From Gemmatimonadota bacterium (GTDB taxonomy: Bacteria > Latescibacterota > UBA2968 > GCA-2709665), in NCBI GenBank assembly GCA_028877215.1, contig JAPPFJ010000006.1, forward strand, positions 83,643 to 147,642: a DNA stretch of 64,000 nt. Reading direction: 5' to 3'. Made by a program: the position numbers and the translations under genes. The notes beneath the pieces were generated by a model that worked only from the letters and a program-made list of their open reading frames with translations, searched no databases and had not been told where the DNA came from. Below, piece by piece: positions 28,001-35,660 of this stretch; within the stretch, counting starts at the first letter, position 1; each line of letters begins with the position of its first letter.

Positions 28001-28421
28001 GCAGTTCTCTGCGAAGACTCGGGGCCGATCGTCTGACGACAGGCCACGAGACACCTTCCGGCCTTTCTCGGAAGAAGGCGTAGATCCTTTCATTGAGTTC
28101 CAGTTCCGCCCTGCTGATGTCTGTCGATCGGGTGAATTCAGCGGCGACGTATGCGCTTCCCTCTCCGGTAGTGGACCGCAGCCTTGTGACACCTCGCACG
28201 CCACGCACAAGCGACTCCAGCGGCGCTGTGAGCCGAGACTCGATAGTCAGCGCGGACGCCCCCGGCCAGGATACGTTTACCACGAGTTGTGGCGCACTGG
28301 CTTCTTCGCCTATATCGATTGGGATAAGTGGAAAACAGACTAATCCAAGGGCGAAAACAACCCCACAGGCTACGCCGACAGCAACGGGACGATCCAGCAT
28401 CCGGTTCGCCAATCCTCGCAT
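25035..28421 (-). CDS. RND-family efflux transporter, second subunit
   Basis: A 1128-residue inner-membrane transporter with the RND layout: an N-terminal TM (PVAVGVACGVVFALGLVCFP), a first periplasmic loop, five TMs with the conserved GFGVCVDNAIVVYDYVLRSV in TM4, an elongated second half, a periplasmic loop and terminal TMs (MALIGVGVGIYLSGASFNIG, LLLMGISVNNAILLVHNI). The charged Asp is kept as VDN rather than VDD, as in one branch of the family. The start is ATG at 28421, two bases after the stop of the preceding RND gene; a frame extending to 28736 is an artefact of the overlap. It forms an export system with the adaptor and the other RND subunit. No outer-membrane TolC gene is present nearby. 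Confidence 0.87.
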   Translation of the reverse strand: MRGLANRMLDRPVAVGVACGVVFALGLVCFPLIPIDIGEEASAPQLVVNVSWPGASALTIESRLTAPLESLVRGVRGVTRLRSTTGEGSAYVAAEFTRSTDISRAELELNERIYAFFRERPEGVSWPVVRRSAPSLRRELRGFFVCYVHGQEDPSVLRRLVQERVRLPLLAIPGVKAVSVHGGGEPGVLIEMDKSVARGRGIDMKRLSVALAARGMQTRSLDANETHGALSSIQIVGGFENLDAIRRIPLQGAGKSPRVLLGDVANVRYRYRDADVVFRINGRNAVAVRVERAYASDMIRTSRRVSDEITELSGYMPEGVEITVLNNAGAEVHAELKFLLRRSVVSIALICLVLAGVFKRFHTVVLILTSVLLSALGAFSLFFLFGLRLNLVTLAGFTIGFGVCVDNAIVVYDYVLRSVEERVSDVDLKDAVVQGLHYVMYPIAASNLTTLGAFVPVFFLSEDLQRYFQPLAVSLGLTLVFALVIALVAIPTFFYRSRRPMESADGKVDPMFRFYQGALSYCLRHRFWVLALLAWMVGFPIWLLPDEVGQSQAYAEEEYTSASKVETRKEFMNWLNERETKAASSAISRVTYEEEKSPPSSWRLLSDWAARLYNNVWGNPAVVSVKPALNLTLGGATYYLFRNAATRVQEPPNRHIMNEIKEEYSLVVFLEMPFNAHISRLDGLFKGVEKQLFSFSPFIKGIITQSSGRFGFIQILLKDEHKSSAILYPIYEHLVAYGENIGGVGYRVWGQDLDPLGKSLGGTAGVTRQLEIRGYNLRHVGDIAEGIARRLKERRSRRIRDVQIDRTYGPPRYEMLAVIDHSKTTRLGVDHAEVVDEIQTRLDEGSSVRRVSVAGQEIPAAISVSSQGQTNLHRLSQVRLDGHAARIGDVSRLEKQLTRSTIERDNQRYLKEVGFSVIGDYQYSYKVVEDVIAQERLPYGYSLRTGYAWRDFTEDKRKELALIVLLSVLLVWMITSALFESWTRPILVLFALPMALIGVGVGIYLSGASFNIGGYASLLLLMGISVNNAILLVHNISCTLQARPSSPMDAAVRAAFQRLRPIFITTLTTVAGFLPLMLHGDRADAWYTLAIGTSGGLVVSSFLLVIVVPICMVPRASLRRPASSGTGL

Positions 28422-28423
28422 CT

Positions 28424-31400
28424 TCAAATCTTCTCCCTGACCACCACGGTGTAGATGATTGGAACAACAACCAGAGTTCCCATCGTCGCCAGAGAAATAC
28501 CGCCAACGATCGCCCACGCCAGAGGACGCCTCAGCTCCGCTCCGCTCCCACTGGACAAGGCCATGGGCAGCAATCCGCAAACCGTCGTCAGTGTTGTCAT
28601 GCAGATCGGGCGAAATCGCTTTCGTCCGGCATCCAGAATCGCCAGTCGGAGATCGCCGCTCGAACGGAGGCGATTGTGGATCGCGTCTACCTTGACAATT
28701 GCGTCGTTCACAACGACCCCAACAAGCACGATGCAACCTAACAGAGACATCACGTTCAGTGAATTACCCGTCAGCCAAAGGGTCGTAACCACGCCCGTCG
28801 ATGCAAGCGGCACGGTTGTGATTATGACGAATGGTACCGTGAGAGACTCGAACTGGGCGGCAAGGATGAAATACACAAGTAACAGCGATATCGCTAGAAT
28901 TGCAAAAATGTTCCGGTATTGCTTCAACATTCCTGCATATTGGGAACCGATCTCAGTCCAGTAACCAGCGGGTATAGCAATTCTGTCCAGCATCCGGTCA
29001 ACCAGACTGCGTGCCTGCTTTCGTTCGATTCCCTGGAGTCCTGCCGTAATGGTGACGGTACGGGTCTGTTCCTGGCGATGGATCTCGTCGTAGTCCTTTG
29101 CCGGTTCGAGACGAATCAGTTCAGCAAGGGGTACGTGAATGACGCGGTTCTGTTTACGCACGGGGTACTGGATGCGCAGGATACGCCACGGGTCGAGGTC
29201 GTCCCTGCCTTCGGCGAACACATGAATGTCGATTTGCTCGGCAAAATCGACGAATCGGGTAGGCCTGCTCCCCTCCAAATGCCGCTCGATAAATCGCGAA
29301 AGTTCCTCGGGGCGGACGCCGTAACTGATAGCGGCTTCGCGGTTCAGACGCACATTATATGCCCTCCTGCCCAGCGACAGATCGGATCCCACGTTGACGA
29401 AACCCGGTGTCTGTCGCATAAGATCGCAAATTTGCCGATTCAGCGTGGCCAGTGTATCCAGGTGCGGACCCGCAATCTTGACATCGAACCGGGCATGCTG
29501 AGTCTGGAATAACTGTTCGAAGACCGATTCCGGTTTTGAGAGTGTGAGATTCATCCCGTTGAAATCGTTGAATATGCGTTCGAGCCGGCGCGCCATCTCC
29601 ACGCCCGTCGCGCTCTTCTTCAGCTGGATATCTAGGAGCGCTTTATTCAATCCTGGATGGTGCCGTCCGTCCAAAGCCTCTCGGGTGATTCCCACCGATG
29701 CGAGGACCGACTCGACGCCACGCTCCTTCAACACCCGCTGCTCCAGTCGTGAAACCTGCGCCGACGTGGTCGCCAAACTCGCATCCTGCGGCAACTCTGC
29801 TCGGACGATCAGGCGTTTCCTGTCCACGTCGGGCATGAGTTCCCGGTCCATCCCAAGTGCCATCCAAATGCTTAGCGGAAGCGGTAGAGTCGCAACGCAG
29901 AGCACCTTCCACCGATGGCGCAGCGCCACTGAGAGGGCCCTTTCGTAAATTTCGAAACTTACGCCAATCAGTCGTTGGAAGAGCTCAATTGCAAACTTCA
30001 GGGGGAACAGGCCCATGTTTCCCAATCGATTGAGAAGGCGAGGGCGGACCCTATCGGAGCTTTCCGACATCCACTCCTTGGAAGCAAGCATTGGCAATAG
30101 CGTGATCGACACGATGAGGGAGGCCGCCAACGCCAGGGAGATGGTTACGGCCTGTTCGTAAAACAGCACTCCGGCCATTCCCCCGATGTACACCAACGGC
30201 AGGAAGACCGACATGGTTGTTAACGTAGAGGCGGTAATCGCCAGACCGACTTCACTGGCGCCGCTGATAGCCGCCTCTCGAGAGTCGGCGTGAAGCTCCC
30301 GGTGTCGAAAAATGTTCTCCAGGACGACGATGGAATTGTCGACCAGTATCCCAATCCCGAGAGCCAGCCCGCCAAGAGAAATGACATTGAAATGGATATC
30401 GAGAAAGTACATGCAGATGAACGTCGCGATGATGGAGACAGGGATGGACACGCCTACAATAACTGGATTTCGAAAGTCCCTGAGGAAAAGCACGAGAGAG
30501 ATAAAGGCGAAAAACCCGCCGAGGAACAAAGCCTGCAACACATTGTCTATGGATTCCCGGATGAAATCTGCCTGGTCGAAAACGGGCCGCACCTCAAAAT
30601 CGGGATAGTCCAGAGAAAACCGGTATATATCGCCGTAGACCCTTTCCGACGTCTGTACCGTATTGGAGCCCGCCTCCTTGAACAGATGCAGTGTGATCAC
30701 CTCGTGGCCGTTCAAGCGGGTATACCCCGTGCGGTCCGCGTAGCCCTCCTCGATGCGGGCGACCTCCTCCAACCGAAGCGGTTCGGGCTCCCGTCGGACG
30801 GGTATCTTACCCACGTCGTCGACACGGGTGAACTCCGCTTGAATGCGAAGAGGAAACCGGGAAAACCCTTCACGGATGGTACCGCCAAAACTGACAACAT
30901 TGAAATGTCTCAGGCTGGTTTCCACGTCGTCAAAGCTTATTCTATGCCGCCTGCATTTTTCCATGTCGAGGTAGACTCGAATCTCGCGTTCGTGACCGCC
31001 CACCACCTGAACAAAGGCTACTCCATCGATCTGTTCAAGTCGGCGTTTGATGACCGACTCCGAGACCTCCTTCAATTCCATCAGGGCCTCGGCGTAGTCC
31101 CGGCGCGACCGAGGTCGCTCAATCCGGGACCCGGTAGCGACAAGCGTCATGATTGGGGCTGCCGAGGGATCAAACCGCAAAATAGTTGGACGGCCGGCGG
31201 CCTGCGGCAGCCTTCCCTGGTCCAGGCTGCTGCGGACCTGAATGAACGCCAAAACCATGTCTGTACCCCAGCGAAACGCGACGTCCACAAAAGAAAGACC
31301 CTCCCGGGAAACCGACGTGATCCGGCGCACACTGCTCACGGCGCTCAGAGCGGCTTCGAGAGGGCGGGTGACGTTTTCCTCAACGTCACGGGCGTTCATT

Positions 31401-31558
31401 GTCGGACACTCAGTTCGCACCACAAGCCTGGGCACGTCGATATCGGGAAGGAAATCCACGCTTAGCCGGAAGAGCGAATAGACGCCAAGCAGAATTACAG
31501 ACAGAAAGCCAACGGTGGTGGCTACCGGCCGATCGACAACAAAGCGTACAATACGCAT
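28424..31558 (-). CDS. RND-family efflux transporter, first subunit
   Basis: A 1044-residue HAE-type RND transporter: N-terminal RFVVDRPVATTVGFLSVIL, periplasmic pore-loop features (RLVVRTECPTMNARDVEENV, TRPLEAALSAVSSVRRITSV), TM4 motif GILVDNSIVVLENIFRHREL and C-terminal LLGCIVLVGVVVNDAIVKVD. It is preceded by the adaptor gene with a 12-base gap containing GAGG, and followed within two bases by the second RND gene, so adaptor-RND-RND is one operon. Paired, unequal RND subunits are known from MdtBC-type pumps, which act as heteromultimers; that is the likely form here. The substrate is unknown; the neighbouring biosynthetic-type genes suggest export of a product. Confidence 0.9.
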   Translation of the reverse strand: MRIVRFVVDRPVATTVGFLSVILLGVYSLFRLSVDFLPDIDVPRLVVRTECPTMNARDVEENVTRPLEAALSAVSSVRRITSVSREGLSFVDVAFRWGTDMVLAFIQVRSSLDQGRLPQAAGRPTILRFDPSAAPIMTLVATGSRIERPRSRRDYAEALMELKEVSESVIKRRLEQIDGVAFVQVVGGHEREIRVYLDMEKCRRHRISFDDVETSLRHFNVVSFGGTIREGFSRFPLRIQAEFTRVDDVGKIPVRREPEPLRLEEVARIEEGYADRTGYTRLNGHEVITLHLFKEAGSNTVQTSERVYGDIYRFSLDYPDFEVRPVFDQADFIRESIDNVLQALFLGGFFAFISLVLFLRDFRNPVIVGVSIPVSIIATFICMYFLDIHFNVISLGGLALGIGILVDNSIVVLENIFRHRELHADSREAAISGASEVGLAITASTLTTMSVFLPLVYIGGMAGVLFYEQAVTISLALAASLIVSITLLPMLASKEWMSESSDRVRPRLLNRLGNMGLFPLKFAIELFQRLIGVSFEIYERALSVALRHRWKVLCVATLPLPLSIWMALGMDRELMPDVDRKRLIVRAELPQDASLATTSAQVSRLEQRVLKERGVESVLASVGITREALDGRHHPGLNKALLDIQLKKSATGVEMARRLERIFNDFNGMNLTLSKPESVFEQLFQTQHARFDVKIAGPHLDTLATLNRQICDLMRQTPGFVNVGSDLSLGRRAYNVRLNREAAISYGVRPEELSRFIERHLEGSRPTRFVDFAEQIDIHVFAEGRDDLDPWRILRIQYPVRKQNRVIHVPLAELIRLEPAKDYDEIHRQEQTRTVTITAGLQGIERKQARSLVDRMLDRIAIPAGYWTEIGSQYAGMLKQYRNIFAILAISLLLVYFILAAQFESLTVPFVIITTVPLASTGVVTTLWLTGNSLNVMSLLGCIVLVGVVVNDAIVKVDAIHNRLRSSGDLRLAILDAGRKRFRPICMTTLTTVCGLLPMALSSGSGAELRRPLAWAIVGGISLATMGTLVVVPIIYTVVVREKI

Positions 31559-31570
31559 TAGCGCGTTACC

Positions 31571-32728
31571 TCAGCGCTGGACCACAACAACATTGGCGTC
31601 GTGGGCAAGATTGAAATGTCCTGAAACGATCAGTTCTTCGCCTTCATTCAAGCCCTCCTCAATTTCGATATACTCGTTGTTTTCCAAGCCTGTATTGACG
31701 TATCGCCACTTCGCCAGCCCGTCTTCGTGCACGAATACCAACTTGCGTTCGTCACGAATCAGCAACGCACCCCTCGGAACGAGTAGACGTTTCCTATATA
31801 CGCGTGTTTCAACGTTGACCCGCGCGAACATGCCCGGTTTGATCCGGTGCTGTGGGTTGTCGACTCGGATACGGATTCCACATGTCCCGCTTTCAGCTTC
31901 AACTACCGGACTGATTGCTTCGATTTTTCCAACAAACCGCTCGCCTGGAAAGGCCTGGGCCTGAATCGAAACGGCGGCGCCGGCCTGTACGAGGTGTATT
32001 TCGCTCTCGAGAATTTTCGCCTCGAGCGTGAGATAATCCACAGCGACAAGCAGCATCAATTCCTGGCCCTTCACGACCGTACTGTTTGGGCCGATTTCGA
32101 CTGCTGTCACGTAAGCATCAAAAGGCGCCGTTATGGACGTATTGTCGAGATTCAGTTTGGCCTCCGCCATTGCCAGCCTGGCTTGCGTCAAACCCGTACT
32201 GCTGGCAATCCACTCTTTACGTGAATTCTCCGACGCAAGTTCCAATGCATCCAGGTCGTTTACGTTGGCGCTATCGACCGCCGACGCTATTTCCTTCTTC
32301 AGGCGTCCGACTCCGGCAATGTGATTGTCTACAAGGGCTCGGGCGGAATATTCCTGCAACGACCGGGTCATCTGATCCTTCGCCTTCAGGTATGCGATAC
32401 GGTAGGATTCACCATCGACCTCAACGAGTACGTCACCCTCCCGCACATAACTACCTTCTTCGACATTCAAACGGACGACCGTTCCGTAAACCTGAGCGAT
32501 GACATGGTTCTCGATCAGCGCTCTAAATATGCCCTCAGAGGTGATCTGTCGCACCAGATCCCGCTTCATGATCGTCTCCACGACGACCGGCGTCTCCGGC
32601 GGGATGAGATCGGGCAATGCTTCGAGCGGTTCTCGGTAGGAAGTCTCAGGTCGGCCAATGGTATCCCAAAACCCAAACGCCAGAGCACCCAGCACAAGGC
32701 CAAGGGCGATATAGTATCCACGTTTCAT
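31571..32728 (-). CDS. HlyD/AcrA-type periplasmic adaptor (membrane fusion) protein
   Basis: A 385-residue adaptor linking an RND pump to an outer-membrane channel. It has one N-terminal TM or signal anchor (GYYIALGLVLGALAFGFW), a split lipoyl/biotinyl-like hairpin (VVRLNVEEGSYVREGDVLVE, ITAPFDAYVTAVEIGPNSTV), a short coiled-coil hairpin between them, and beta-barrel and membrane-proximal domains (RIKPGMFARVNVET, LEEGLNEGEELIVSG-like end). ATG at 32728 is preferred; a TTG at 32761 has no proper ribosome binding site. First gene of the operon with both RND genes. Upstream is a ~210-bp repeat. Confidence 0.88.
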   Translation of the reverse strand: MKRGYYIALGLVLGALAFGFWDTIGRPETSYREPLEALPDLIPPETPVVVETIMKRDLVRQITSEGIFRALIENHVIAQVYGTVVRLNVEEGSYVREGDVLVEVDGESYRIAYLKAKDQMTRSLQEYSARALVDNHIAGVGRLKKEIASAVDSANVNDLDALELASENSRKEWIASSTGLTQARLAMAEAKLNLDNTSITAPFDAYVTAVEIGPNSTVVKGQELMLLVAVDYLTLEAKILESEIHLVQAGAAVSIQAQAFPGERFVGKIEAISPVVEAESGTCGIRIRVDNPQHRIKPGMFARVNVETRVYRKRLLVPRGALLIRDERKLVFVHEDGLAKWRYVNTGLENNEYIEIEEGLNEGEELIVSGHFNLAHDANVVVVQR

Positions 32729-32838
32729 CAAGCTGATCCGAGTACGTGACGAAGAGTACAACCTCGCGTGAATTCACAGGACAGGGACTCGACCACGTCA
32801 GCATATAAAGCCTTATTGCGGGGAGTATCCGATAGTTT

Positions 32839-33043
32839 ACCTTTCTTCCACAGCATTTACCGGCCAATTTGAGCCGCTCCCTGAGCTTGTCGAAGGGTCG
32901 GCGAAGAAAAAGGGGTGCCGAAACGCGGGCGCTTCGACATTTCGACAAGCTCAATGCAGGCAGGCTCAGCGTCCCCGTTTGGGCAAGTTCCTCTCCACCG
33001 TATCAGGCATAGTGGAAGTCGGCTATTTACTGCTCCCGGTAAC
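32839..33043. repeat. Cassette-flanking direct repeat, copy A
   Basis: About 205 bases closely matching 38075-38292 in the same orientation. Inside are the palindromic pieces CTGAGCTTGTCGAAGGG and ATTTCGACAAGCTCAATG, a REP-type motif, then GGCAAGTTCCTCTC, and an end at GCTCCCGGTAA. The two copies bracket 33044-38074, i.e. the BtrH remnant, the acyl carrier protein, the subtilase fusion and the ABC exporter. With the promoter area of the adaptor gene it fills 32729-33084. Confidence 0.8.
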
Positions 33044-33056
33044 AAAAGACCGGGAG
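33033..33056 (-). terminator. Hairpin after the subtilase/ACP unit
   Basis: CTCCCGGT (33033-33040) and ACCGGGAG (33049-33056) are a perfect 8-bp inverted repeat with an eight-base loop, lying just past the end of the minus-strand acyl-carrier unit and at the inner end of repeat copy A. There is no long T-run on the minus side, so termination efficiency is uncertain. The right arm is absent from repeat copy B. Confidence 0.45.
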
Positions 33057-33084
33057 ATTTGTCTTGGGATTGGAATTATGGAAA

Positions 33085-33345
33085 TCATGAATAACGCGAA
33101 TAAAGGTTCCATCGACAGAAAAGCGGACCACAGGTGGTAATTTTCTCCAGACGTTCCAACGCTTCTTCTTCGAGAGGCGTAATCTCGACAAGGCGGCGAC
33201 GTAGCTTTTCAAGTGTTTCGTCCAACAGCTTCTCTTTTCCATTATTGCTGAGATCTAGGACCACAACCCATTTCTTCGTCATCGCACACGGATTATCGCC
33301 CACGGCACTCAACCGCTGTTCCGGGCTTCCGCAAAGGGCACTCAG
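33085..33345 (-). pseudogene. Remnant of a second BtrH-like protein (C-terminal ~80 residues)
   Basis: The minus-strand frame overlapping the ACP stop (CTGA) reads CGSPEQRLSAVGDNPCAM, TKKWVVVLDLSNNGKEKL and LRRRLVEITPLEEEALERL. It aligns without gaps to residues ~257-330 of the intact BtrH-like protein at 20213-21229 (TQKWLVFRNL, LHGRLLEIKSLEEDALL), then diverges to a new tail ending CRWNLYSRYS. No N-terminal catalytic domain exists; the ACP gene occupies its place. It may alternatively be a deliberately short helical protein started at CTG or at the ATG at 33282, but neither has a clear ribosome binding site. I read it as gene debris that shows ACP and BtrH once stood together. Confidence 0.55.
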
Positions 33346-33611
33346 GACTGCTTGTCCACGAGGACCTCCGCTATGAACCGGCTTATCGCCGAGACGGAAT
33401 CGAAGAGTTCCACACGTAAATCTTCGTCATCCACCTCAATACCGAATTCTTCCTCAAGGGCGAATACGATCTCCAAAGCGGCGATCGAGTCTGCCCCAAT
33501 ACCTTCAAAAAGGGACTCGTCATCCGCAATCTCGTGCGGCTCGATGTCGAGCTCAAGCGACTTGACGATAACCTTTTTGACGCGTTGTGCGATTTGGGCG
33601 GTTTCGTTCAC
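33342..33611 (-). CDS. Acyl carrier protein
   Basis: An 89-residue acidic four-helix carrier protein. The phosphopantetheine attachment site is Ser42 in the classic GADSIAALEIV. Surrounding features LFEGIGADS and ALEEEFGIEVDDEDL match ACPs. The start is GTG at 33611, overlapping the TGA of the subtilase fusion gene (GTGA), so translation is coupled. It is a dedicated, non-fatty-acid-synthesis ACP by context: no fab genes, but a BtrH-type transferase remnant directly downstream. In butirosin biosynthesis an ACP carries the acyl chain that BtrH transfers. The ligase that would load this ACP is not in the window. Confidence 0.9.
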   Translation of the reverse strand: MNETAQIAQRVKKVIVKSLELDIEPHEIADDESLFEGIGADSIAALEIVFALEEEFGIEVDDEDLRVELFDSVSAISRFIAEVLVDKQS

Positions 33612-35551
33612 CGGTTTTTGTCTTTCTTAGCGAAGTATTCGACAACCACGTCTACAGCGCGATGGATACCCGCCCGGTCCGTAATGCAGACAGCTGGAAG
33701 CCCAAACGTCCGTTCCAGATGCAGCAACTTGCGGTGGATTTCGTCCTCATCCATCCGTCGAGGCTTGATCGCCGTCCTACCATACACCTCTTGAATATGC
33801 TTCTTCCGGTCCGGGATGGCGAGAAGGAGCGTAGGCGCTTGGCACAGCGCGCGGATGCCGTCTATCGTATCCCGGATATAGTCGTCTGCGTCCACACTGT
33901 TTACAACCAATATGCAAGCGTCTGGCTTTGCACCCATCAAGAAGGCAATGGTGGGGAGGGTCTGATTTTGGGGTTCATTTACGTCATAGGGGACCGTACC
34001 AGACTGCGTACCTACCAGGAGCAGGTGCGGCTTCTTCAAATGGGAAATCTCCCGCATCTTCGCGTCCAGAAACGGAACATACCAGTCGATGGGTATCCTG
34101 ATGGATGACGCGTAACCCATCGGGAAGGCGCAGTCCATCCCGAAAAGTTCCGCGTGGTGTTCCGTACCCACCTGCCCCACCCTGTAACCCAACTCGTGAA
34201 ACCGGTGCCGTAACGCAAGTTGCAGTGTAAATTTCCCCTGCTGGGAACTTGTACCCACAACGGCCAACACCGGTATATCCACTTGCGGGAACGAGGTTGC
34301 CTCATCGAGCGTCTTCTGCATATCTACTGCGGTCAATTCCGGATAGTAAAGCCGCAATCCTCGTGTCTCGGCCACTTCGTGCAGGTCGCCATATCGTTCA
34401 CGCCCAAGCGCCAGCAGGCTGAACACATGGACATTGTGATCCAGCGCCGTCTTTACGCATTCCCTCAGCAAATCTCTCTTCCGGATACGGCTCAATTCGT
34501 CCACGTATCCCAAGATTAACGTATCTGCATCCTCCAGGGCAGCGGAGAGACGAGACGCGACCCGAAGACCCGACCAAGGAAGTCCAATGATCTCTCCAGC
34601 ATCTTTGCCCACCATGCCCTTGCCGACAGGATCGGCCACGCCTACGATCTTGAAACCGACGTTATCTCGTGCACGTACGATGGCGTGCATCTCTTTATTA
34701 AAAGGATAAAGGGCCGCCTTTCGGATCCACGAGAACCCGTCTATCGCCTTCCTGAACGTTAGCGCGGCATCGGTTTTCGACTTGGTCCGGGAAGAAGGAA
34801 TGGGCTGAGAACGTTGCCCCGCTTCCGGTTCCGGTCGGGCGTGATTCTTCAGGATCGCTCGAACCTCGTTAAGCGAAGCGCCGGAATGGGCCTGAAGGAT
34901 CAACGCGATCAGACCAGTGACGTGGGGCGCGGCAAAACTGGTGCCCCCCATCATGATCTCGGGTGGCTCCTTCCAGCATACGCGCTGTGGATCGCCCCGA
35001 GCGATACACTCAATGTCCGCACCTGGACGATAATGGTAGTCGTACATGCCCCGCACATTGCCTGCCCCCACGCCAATCACTTCGGGTAATAAAGCAGGAT
35101 AGCTATCCCGCCCTTCGTTGTGCTCGGCAGACACCAGGATAATACCTCTTTCTGTTGCTCTGCGACAAACCGTGACGAACGCGTCACGAAACGCCACATC
35201 TGTCGTTCCCAAGCTGAGGTGGACGAGATCCATGCCCTGCGCAATCGCCCATTCGACACCCGCGATCAACAAGCGACCCTCGGTGGAGAGAGATTCGTCG
35301 AAAACTCGGATGCTATAGAGTGCCGCATCCGGGGCTTTGCGGCGAATGATCCCTGCGCAGGCGGTGCCATGGCCCACACAGTCGCCATAGTCGTCGCCAT
35401 ACACCATCGTTCCATCCGGTCCTGATGTTAGCGCCACTCCGCCCGCCACCGGACCGATCCTGGGGTGGTCCTGCACAATGCCGCTATCGACCACCGCAAC
35501 CCGGACGCCACGCCCGGTCATATCAGTAAACGGAAAATGCATCGTGTACAC
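33608..35551 (-). CDS. Subtilisin-like serine protease fused to a DUF1611 (DgcN-like) P-loop domain
   Basis: A 647-residue two-part protein without a signal peptide. Residues 1-240 are an S8 subtilase with an intact triad: Asp22 in VAVVDSGIV, His61 in VGHGTACAG, Ser205 in GGTSFAAPHVTG, plus Asn145 in SAEHNEG for the oxyanion hole. After a ~40-residue linker, residues ~295-645 match DUF1611, with an N-terminal Rossmann-like part (FKIVGVADPVGKGMVGKDAG) and a P-loop GTSSQQGKFTLQL at 433-445. DUF1611 includes D-glutamate N-acetyltransferase DgcN. The gene overlaps the ACP gene downstream and follows an ABC exporter gene. Cytoplasmic location suggests action on a biosynthetic intermediate or precursor peptide. 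The start (GTG 35551 or ATG 35542) is unsure. Confidence 0.82.
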   Translation of the reverse strand: MYTMHFPFTDMTGRGVRVAVVDSGIVQDHPRIGPVAGGVALTSGPDGTMVYGDDYGDCVGHGTACAGIIRRKAPDAALYSIRVFDESLSTEGRLLIAGVEWAIAQGMDLVHLSLGTTDVAFRDAFVTVCRRATERGIILVSAEHNEGRDSYPALLPEVIGVGAGNVRGMYDYHYRPGADIECIARGDPQRVCWKEPPEIMMGGTSFAAPHVTGLIALILQAHSGASLNEVRAILKNHARPEPEAGQRSQPIPSSRTKSKTDAALTFRKAIDGFSWIRKAALYPFNKEMHAIVRARDNVGFKIVGVADPVGKGMVGKDAGEIIGLPWSGLRVASRLSAALEDADTLILGYVDELSRIRKRDLLRECVKTALDHNVHVFSLLALGRERYGDLHEVAETRGLRLYYPELTAVDMQKTLDEATSFPQVDIPVLAVVGTSSQQGKFTLQLALRHRFHELGYRVGQVGTEHHAELFGMDCAFPMGYASSIRIPIDWYVPFLDAKMREISHLKKPHLLLVGTQSGTVPYDVNEPQNQTLPTIAFLMGAKPDACILVVNSVDADDYIRDTIDGIRALCQAPTLLLAIPDRKKHIQEVYGRTAIKPRRMDEDEIHRKLLHLERTFGLPAVCITDRAGIHRAVDVVVEYFAKKDKNR

Positions 35552-35660
35552 TTATCACGAGTCATGAACACAAGCCCTGGGAAAACCGGATGCCGCGGAA
35601 CATGGCTATTCACTATTTTCGGGGCCGGAATAAGGAGATGCCTCATTAAGCTCTCTCCAT

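Noticed and set aside
28422..28736. N-terminal extension of the second RND transporter
   Set aside because: The extra ~105 residues are out-of-frame readings of the preceding RND gene; the ATG at 28421 begins the normal N-terminus.
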